Part shown: piece by piece, positions 43,417 to 47,769 of the stretch
How the letters are laid out: the number at the start of each line of letters is the position of its first letter
Position numbering within the stretch: the stretch's first letter is position 1
Source: an uncultured Chryseobacterium sp.
Lineage (GTDB): Bacteria; Bacteroidota; Bacteroidia; Flavobacteriales; Weeksellaceae
Assembly: GCA_913777465.1 (NCBI GenBank)
Contig: CAJYRQ010000080.1
Coordinates: forward strand, 1-47,769
Direction of reading: 5' to 3'
Length of the DNA: 47,769 nucleotides
The notes under the pieces: generated by a model
What the model was told of the DNA's origin: nothing
The model's input: only the letters and a program-made list of their open reading frames with translations
Database searches by the model: none
Made by a program: the position numbers and the translations under genes

Positions 43417-44430
43417 ATGCAAGAAAATTTCTCATTAAAACCCTATAACACATTCGGGGTTGATGCAAAAGCAAAGTATTTTACCGAAATACATACCGTT
43501 GAAGCATTAAAAGAAGCCCTTAATTTTTCAAAAGACAACGGCCTTCCCCTGCTTTTCCTCGGAGGCGGAAGCAATGTTTTGTTTACCAGAGATTTTGACG
43601 GTCTGGTCATCCAGTTGAATCTGAAAGGAGTTTCTTTACAGCCTTTGAATGAAAATGAAATGCTGGTCACTGCAAAATCAGGAGAAAACTGGCATGAACT
43701 GGTGATGTTCTGTCTCGACAAAAATCTGGGCGGACTGGAAAATCTTTCGCTGATTCCCGGAAACGTGGGAACTTCCCCCATGCAGAACATCGGGGCCTAC
43801 GGAACCGAAATCAAAGACATCTTTGCAAACTGCACTGTACTTAATCTTGAAACCCTTGAAACTGAAGTTTTGGATCTCGAAAAATGCAGGTTCGGCTACA
43901 GGGATTCTATATTCAAACAGGAAGGCAAAGGAAAATACGTGATTCTGGATGTTACTTTTAGACTGACCAGCCGGAACCACCGCATCAAAACGGAATACGG
44001 TGCCATAAAAACCGAACTGGAAAAATCAGGAATTGAAAACCCGACCATTCAGGAAGTATCCCAAGCCGTGATCAGCATCAGGAAGAGCAAACTTCCTGAT
44101 CCGAAAAAAATTGGGAATGCAGGAAGCTTTTTCAAGAATCCGACAATTCCTTTAACACAGTTTGAAGCCCTGAAGCAGCAATTTGAAACGATACCGGGTT
44201 ACCCGAACGGCGGCTCCGTAAAGGTTCCGGCCGGATGGCTGATCGAGCAGTGCGGATGGAAAGGGAAACAGACCGGCAATGTTGCTTCCCACAAATTGCA
44301 GGCGCTGGTGATCATCAATGCCACAGGAAATGCTTCCGGAAAAGAAATTTTTGACTTTTCAACAGAAATTATTAATTCCGTCAAAGAAAAATTCGGGATT
44401 GAATTGGAAAGAGAAGTGAATATTATTTAA
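43417..44430 (+). CDS. murB: UDP-N-acetylenolpyruvoylglucosamine reductase
   Basis: 337 residues; FAD-dependent reduction of UDP-GlcNAc-enolpyruvate to UDP-MurNAc, the step after MurA. FAD-binding pieces LGGGSNVLF and PGNVGTSPMQNIGAYG are clear, as are GYRDSIFK, the catalytic serine in AGSFFKNP and WLIEQCGWKG. The length and GYRDS loop place it in type I MurB. It begins three bases after the lipoprotein stop. A 33-nt palindrome follows four bases after its own stop codon, which may end transcription. Confidence 0.95.
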   Translation: MQENFSLKPYNTFGVDAKAKYFTEIHTVEALKEALNFSKDNGLPLLFLGGGSNVLFTRDFDGLVIQLNLKGVSLQPLNENEMLVTAKSGENWHELVMFCLDKNLGGLENLSLIPGNVGTSPMQNIGAYGTEIKDIFANCTVLNLETLETEVLDLEKCRFGYRDSIFKQEGKGKYVILDVTFRLTSRNHRIKTEYGAIKTELEKSGIENPTIQEVSQAVISIRKSKLPDPKKIGNAGSFFKNPTIPLTQFEALKQQFETIPGYPNGGSVKVPAGWLIEQCGWKGKQTGNVASHKLQALVIINATGNASGKEIFDFSTEIINSVKEKFGIELEREVNII

Positions 44431-44433
44431 CAG

Positions 44434-44466
44434 AACTTTGTCAAAGTTCCGATCTTTGACAAAGTT
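44434..44466. repeat. 33-nt palindromic element, copy 1
   Basis: AACTTTGTCAAAGTT then CCGATC then TTTGACAAAGTT; a near-perfect 13-bp stem. It sits just after murB. Copy 2 follows proC. Confidence 0.75.
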
Positions 44467-44496
44467 TTCATACTATTATTTAAAAAAAATACACAT

Positions 44497-45300
44497 ATGA
44501 AAATCGCTATTCTCGGAGCCGGAAACATGGGCCTTTCCTTTTCAAAATCTTTTTTGAAATACGAACTCATCAAACCGGAAAACCTCCATCTGATTACCAA
44601 AAACAAATCTAAGTTTTCTAAAATTGCCGAAGAATTTCCTACATCTAAAATTTCTGTTTTCGAGGAAGTGCAGGAACTGGATGCTGATCTGATCATCATT
44701 GCGGTAAAACCGCAGGATTTCGCCCATGCTGCAGAAAATTTCAGGTTTCAGCTGAAAGAAAAACAGATGGTTTTATCGATCATGGCAGGAATTAAAATCG
44801 GAAAAATCCAGAAACTGCTGGACCATCCGTTGGTCGTAAGGGCCATGCCCAACTCTCCCACCCTTCTGGGAATGGGAATTACCGGATATACTGCAGCAGA
44901 AGGAATTTCCTTCAGCCAGCTTATCCATATCGAAAGATTACTGAACTCCACAGGACGATCGGTCTATCTGGAAGATGAAAACTTGCTGGACAGCGTAACG
45001 GCTCTTTCCGGAAGCGGACCTGCCTATTTTTATTACATCGTCGACGCCATGATCAAAGCAGGGACCGAGATGGGAATCGAAGAAAATTTATCCCGGCTTT
45101 TCGTACAGCAGACGATGTTGGGGGCCTATCACCTGATTAACAATTCCGACAAAAGCCTTGAAGAACTGATTAAAGATGTAGCTTCTAAAGGCGGTACCAC
45201 CGAAGCCGCCCTGAAAACATTTAACGACCGCAGCCTCAAGGAAATTCTTAAAAACGGAATCCTGGATGCGGAAAAACGTGCGAAAGAACTGAATGGGTGA
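44497..45300 (+). CDS. proC: Pyrroline-5-carboxylate reductase
   Basis: 267 residues; the last step of proline synthesis, reducing pyrroline-5-carboxylate with NAD(P)H. The Rossmann motif GAGNMG is at residues 7-12, and SGSGPAYFYY near 171 and KGGTTEAAL near 230 are the substrate-loop signatures. The gene is framed by the two palindromic elements, which may limit transcription from either side. No Shine-Dalgarno sequence is evident. Confidence 0.94.
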   Translation: MKIAILGAGNMGLSFSKSFLKYELIKPENLHLITKNKSKFSKIAEEFPTSKISVFEEVQELDADLIIIAVKPQDFAHAAENFRFQLKEKQMVLSIMAGIKIGKIQKLLDHPLVVRAMPNSPTLLGMGITGYTAAEGISFSQLIHIERLLNSTGRSVYLEDENLLDSVTALSGSGPAYFYYIVDAMIKAGTEMGIEENLSRLFVQQTMLGAYHLINNSDKSLEELIKDVASKGGTTEAALKTFNDRSLKEILKNGILDAEKRAKELNG

Positions 45301-45311
45301 TTGGGATGAAA

Positions 45312-45344
45312 AACTTTGTCAAAGTTCGGAACTTTGACAAAGTT
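45312..45344. repeat. 33-nt palindromic element, copy 2
   Basis: AACTTTGTCAAAGTT, CGG, AACTTTGACAAAGTT: a perfect 15-bp stem with a three-base loop. Same arms as copy 1, differing mainly in the loop. Confidence 0.8.
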
Positions 45345-45362
45345 GCTGAACATAGATCCGGA

Positions 45363-45785
45363 TCACTTCACAAAATATTCAAACCTTTCTTCTACATTTT
45401 TTTTAATTAAAAAACCTAAAAAGACCCCGAAAGTATTCAGAAGAATATCGTCCACTTCAAAAATTCCCATCCTTGAAAAATACTGGAGCGCTTCAATGAT
45501 GGTAATTGCCGAAACAAAAGTAAAAACCAGGTTTTTAAGATGATTCAGCCCGGGAAACAGCCACCCGAGGAATCCGAATGGCATAAACATCACGATGTTG
45601 CCCACAACGATCCTGAAAGCATCTTTCCAGGAAATGCAGCCTTTAACGAAGTTGATGGTGGACATGATAGGCGCCATGGTCAGAAGATTGTCGTCCATCT
45701 GTTTCCGCCCCATCCCGAAGAACATCAGGTACAGCAGAAATACAGTATAAGGAACAATAATAATCTTATAAAATTTCTTTAACAT
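45363..45785 (-). CDS. VanZ-like membrane protein
   Basis: 140 residues with four hydrophobic helices and the VanZ-type motif IVMFMPFGFLGWL and EALQYFSRMGIFEVDD. VanZ proteins are linked to teicoplanin tolerance in some bacteria, but most homologues have no known role. The upstream TTG at 45794 is inside the -7 box TACATTTG (45799-45792), so the ATG at 45785, six bases after the box, is the start. It is divergent from lnt. Confidence 0.83.
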   Translation of the reverse strand: MLKKFYKIIIVPYTVFLLYLMFFGMGRKQMDDNLLTMAPIMSTINFVKGCISWKDAFRIVVGNIVMFMPFGFLGWLFPGLNHLKNLVFTFVSAITIIEALQYFSRMGIFEVDDILLNTFGVFLGFLIKKNVEERFEYFVK

Positions 45786-45787
45786 CG

Positions 45788-45823
45788 TTTGCAAATGTAT
45801 TCATTTCAAAAACATTAAATTTG
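45788..45823. promoter_or_regulatory. Divergent promoter pair of the VanZ-like gene and lnt
   Basis: Minus-strand TACATTTG (45799-45792) lies six bases before the VanZ-like ATG. Plus-strand TAAATTTG (45816-45823) lies 17 bases before lnt, with TTTG at 45788-45791 as a somewhat distant -33 element. The pair shares about 35 bp. Confidence 0.5.
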
Positions 45824-45840
45824 TGTATTAAAACAAATTC

Positions 45841-47475
45841 ATGAAATACGTTTTGCTTACGCTCATTTCGGCGATGCTCCTATCCATTTCCTGGCCTACC
45901 TACGGGGTTCCGTTTTTTATATTTTTCGCCTTGGTTCCTCTTCTGATGATGGAGCACGGTGTATCCAAGTTTTCGGATTACAACCGGAAAAGCTGGGTGG
46001 TTTTCGGGCTCTCCTATTTATGCTTTGTCATCTGGAATACCGTAACCACAGGCTGGCTGTACGGCTCCAGAAATCCTGACGGAAGCCACTCGATGATGGC
46101 GGTTCTGTTTCCGGTACTCGTCAATTCCTTTTTGTACGCCCTGGTTTTCCAATGCTACCACTGGTATAAAAACGCACAGGGAACCTATTGGGGACTGGCC
46201 TTCCTGGTGGCCATCTGGATGAGTTTTGAGAAATTCCATCTGGGCTGGGAACTTACCTGGCCGTGGCTGAACCTGGGGAATGTTTTTTCAGATTACCCTA
46301 AGCTGATCCAGTGGTACGATACCTTGGGTGCTACCGGCGGAAGCTTCTGGATCCTGCTGGCAAACGTCCTGATTTTCTATACCGTAAGAATCTGGCAGGC
46401 AGGAAGAAAGAGAAAGGATTTAATTAAAAACACCTCTATAGTAGCGGTGTTAATCATTCTACCGATGATCATTTCGATGGTAAAATACAACCGCTTTGAT
46501 GAAAAAGCGATCGGCAGCGTGAATGTTTTAATGCTTCAGCCCGACCTTGATCCTTATGCTGAAAAATATTCACAGGACAGCCTGACGATCGAAAACGACC
46601 TGCTCAGCCTTGCCGAACGGAACTCAAAAGGAAAAATAGATTATTATATCGCTCCCGAGACTGCACTTCCGGGGAACGGGTCCATTTCGGAAACCGCTTT
46701 TGAAAAAAGTGTAATCATCAACAACGTAAAAGCTTTTCTTTCAAAACATCCGCGTTCGGTTTTCACGACGGGAATTTCTTCCCACCATTTTTATACTTCG
46801 GAAAATAATTTGCCCAAGGAAGCCTATCAGCTCAATCCCGGTCTTTGGGTAGAACGTTTCAACTCAGCCATTCAGGTGATCCCGGATCAGAAAGTGGAAG
46901 TTTACCATAAGGGCAAACTGGTTCCGGGAGTGGAAATATTCCCGTATATGAGCTACCTGAAACCGCTTTTGGGCGATGCAATGATCAACCTCGGCGGTAC
47001 TGTGGCTTCCCTGGGAACCGATAAAGAGAGGACGGCATTTTCAAACCCTTTCAACAAAGGCAAAGTAGCCCCGATTATCTGCTATGAAAGCATTTATGGT
47101 GAATTTACGGGAGACTATGTAAAGAAAGGCGCCAACTTCCTGGCCATTATGACCAATGATTCCTGGTGGGGCGTTACGGAAGGCCATAAGCAGCTTTTAT
47201 CCTATGCCCGGCTGAGAGCCATAGAAACCAGAAGGGAAATCGCCCGTGCCGCCAACAGTGGAATTTCCGCCCATATTGATGCAAAAGGTGAAATTATCGA
47301 AGATACTTTTTATGGTGATAAAACCGCATTGTACGCCAAATTAAACCTTTATGACGGGATGACTTTTTATACGAAAGCCGGCGACCTGCTCTCCAGGTTT
47401 TCCATTTTCGCCTTCGGATTCCTGCTGTTTTATTTTCTGATTAAATGGTTCCAACAAAAAATAAAGAAATCCTGA
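45841..47475 (+). CDS. lnt: Apolipoprotein N-acyltransferase
   Basis: 544 residues; adds the third acyl chain to the N-terminal cysteine of lipoproteins in the inner membrane. About seven N-terminal transmembrane segments are followed by a nitrilase domain with the E-K-C triad: E273 in APETALPG, K357 in YHKGKL and C414 in ICYESIYG. The window encodes several lipoproteins that would be its substrates. It is divergent from the VanZ-like gene. The downstream spacer ends at rpmB. Confidence 0.93.
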   Translation: MKYVLLTLISAMLLSISWPTYGVPFFIFFALVPLLMMEHGVSKFSDYNRKSWVVFGLSYLCFVIWNTVTTGWLYGSRNPDGSHSMMAVLFPVLVNSFLYALVFQCYHWYKNAQGTYWGLAFLVAIWMSFEKFHLGWELTWPWLNLGNVFSDYPKLIQWYDTLGATGGSFWILLANVLIFYTVRIWQAGRKRKDLIKNTSIVAVLIILPMIISMVKYNRFDEKAIGSVNVLMLQPDLDPYAEKYSQDSLTIENDLLSLAERNSKGKIDYYIAPETALPGNGSISETAFEKSVIINNVKAFLSKHPRSVFTTGISSHHFYTSENNLPKEAYQLNPGLWVERFNSAIQVIPDQKVEVYHKGKLVPGVEIFPYMSYLKPLLGDAMINLGGTVASLGTDKERTAFSNPFNKGKVAPIICYESIYGEFTGDYVKKGANFLAIMTNDSWWGVTEGHKQLLSYARLRAIETRREIARAANSGISAHIDAKGEIIEDTFYGDKTALYAKLNLYDGMTFYTKAGDLLSRFSIFAFGFLLFYFLIKWFQQKIKKS

Positions 47476-47687
47476 TTTAAATTTTAAAATATTGCAGAGA
47501 AAGGAATTAGCACCCGGTGAATTTATCATTCTCAGACCCAACGCCTTTAGCTGCCACGGAAATATCAAAAACCGGAAGACGATTGATAATTTATTTATAA
47601 ATAATTTTGTGAAAGATTTGTCTATCTGAAAAATTCTTCGTTATTTTGCACTCTCAAATATTATAGTACAAATAAGAACATCGAGAT
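47476..47687. other. Spacer before rpmB
   Basis: A 46-codon frame from TTG at 47492 is open but lacks an ATG and promoter, so it is not called a gene. The rpmB promoter lies at 47617-47648. Confidence 0.5.
47617..47648 (+). promoter_or_regulatory. Promoter of rpmB
   Basis: TTTG (47617-47620) and TTATTTTG (47641-47648), spacer 20 bp; the -7 box has one mismatch. The leader would be about 35 bases. Confidence 0.5.
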
Positions 47688-47769
47688 ATGTCAAGAATTT
47701 GCCAAATAACAGGAAAGCGTGCAATGGTTGGTAACAACGTTTCTCACGCTAATAACAAAACGAAGCGTC
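47688..47769 (+). CDS. rpmB: 50S ribosomal protein L28, N-terminal part (partial)
   Basis: Frame [27 protein letters not shown], 27 complete codons, runs off the right edge. The CQITGKR and [11 protein letters not shown] motifs identify L28, a component of the large ribosomal subunit. In Bacteroidota, rpmG and a small DUF4295 gene usually follow, but they are outside this window. Confidence 0.93.
   Translation, partial: MSRICQITGKRAMVGNNVSHANNKTKR

Noticed and set aside
47492-47629. Open frame of 46 codons before rpmB
   Set aside because: No ATG and no promoter; the sequence does not match a family I know. It may be a fragment of a former gene but the evidence is too thin.

Overview
The window reads as chromosomal DNA of a flavobacterium, most likely Chryseobacterium or a close relative in the Weeksellaceae. 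The evidence is protein family content: DUF3109, DUF4290 next to murA, a DUF6341-like and DUF6427-like pair, Bacteroidota-type LuxE/PaaK proteins, a TonB receptor with a carboxypeptidase-regulatory-like N-terminus, and an stand-alone NIL protein. Promoters also follow the Bacteroidota TTTG / TAnnTTTG pattern and Shine-Dalgarno sequences are mostly absent. No phage, IS element or CRISPR array was seen. The species assignment is inference from gene content, not a database match.

Layout. 1-6008: end of an unidentified gene, pssA, a DnaQ-like exonuclease with a DUF2007/zinc-ribbon partner, a badly frameshifted pseudogene, a FAH-family hydrolase, a universal stress protein, two flavobacterial membrane proteins and a DUF3109 protein. 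6269-11600 (minus): M16 zinc protease, a LolA-like periplasmic protein and trigger factor. 11753-15311 (minus): a TonB-dependent receptor with a lipoprotein partner and a small His/Cys membrane protein, probably a metal-uptake locus. 15602-22867 (minus): an ABC-F ATPase, a DUF2235 alpha/beta-hydrolase whose nucleophile serine is replaced by glycine, a four-gene operon ending in a sensor-poor histidine kinase and LuxR-type regulator, and a DUF5715 protein. 23095-28756: aquaporin, a PD-(D/E)XK-like protein, a LuxE-like protein, queD-lpxH, an antitoxin with a broken RelE/ParE toxin, a thioesterase and a ComF-type protein. 28997-35834: a three-repeat beta-trefoil-like protein, upp, der, tRNA-Gln, a small lipoprotein, katG, a haem-binding protein and a DCC thiol protein. 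35953-47769: alpha-amylase lipoprotein, DUF4290-murA, NIL protein, DUF1801 and YiiX-like proteins, aminotransferase-lipoprotein-murB, proC between two copies of a 33-nt palindrome, VanZ-like protein, lnt, and the start of rpmB.

How the genes work together. Most of the window is housekeeping: phospholipid head-group synthesis (pssA), lipid A (lpxH), lipoprotein maturation (lnt), peptidoglycan precursors (murA, murB), ribosome assembly and protein folding (der, tig, rpmB), nucleotide salvage (upp), proline synthesis (proC), queuosine precursor synthesis (queD) and peroxide defence (katG). The accessory interest lies in the DUF2235/two-component region (17.7-22.2 kb), the metal-receptor locus with a candidate operator, the decayed toxin, the beta-trefoil-like protein, and MurA with aspartate at the fosfomycin-target position. 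Several genes have a TAnnTTTG box only 4-6 nt before ATG, which suggests leaderless transcripts.
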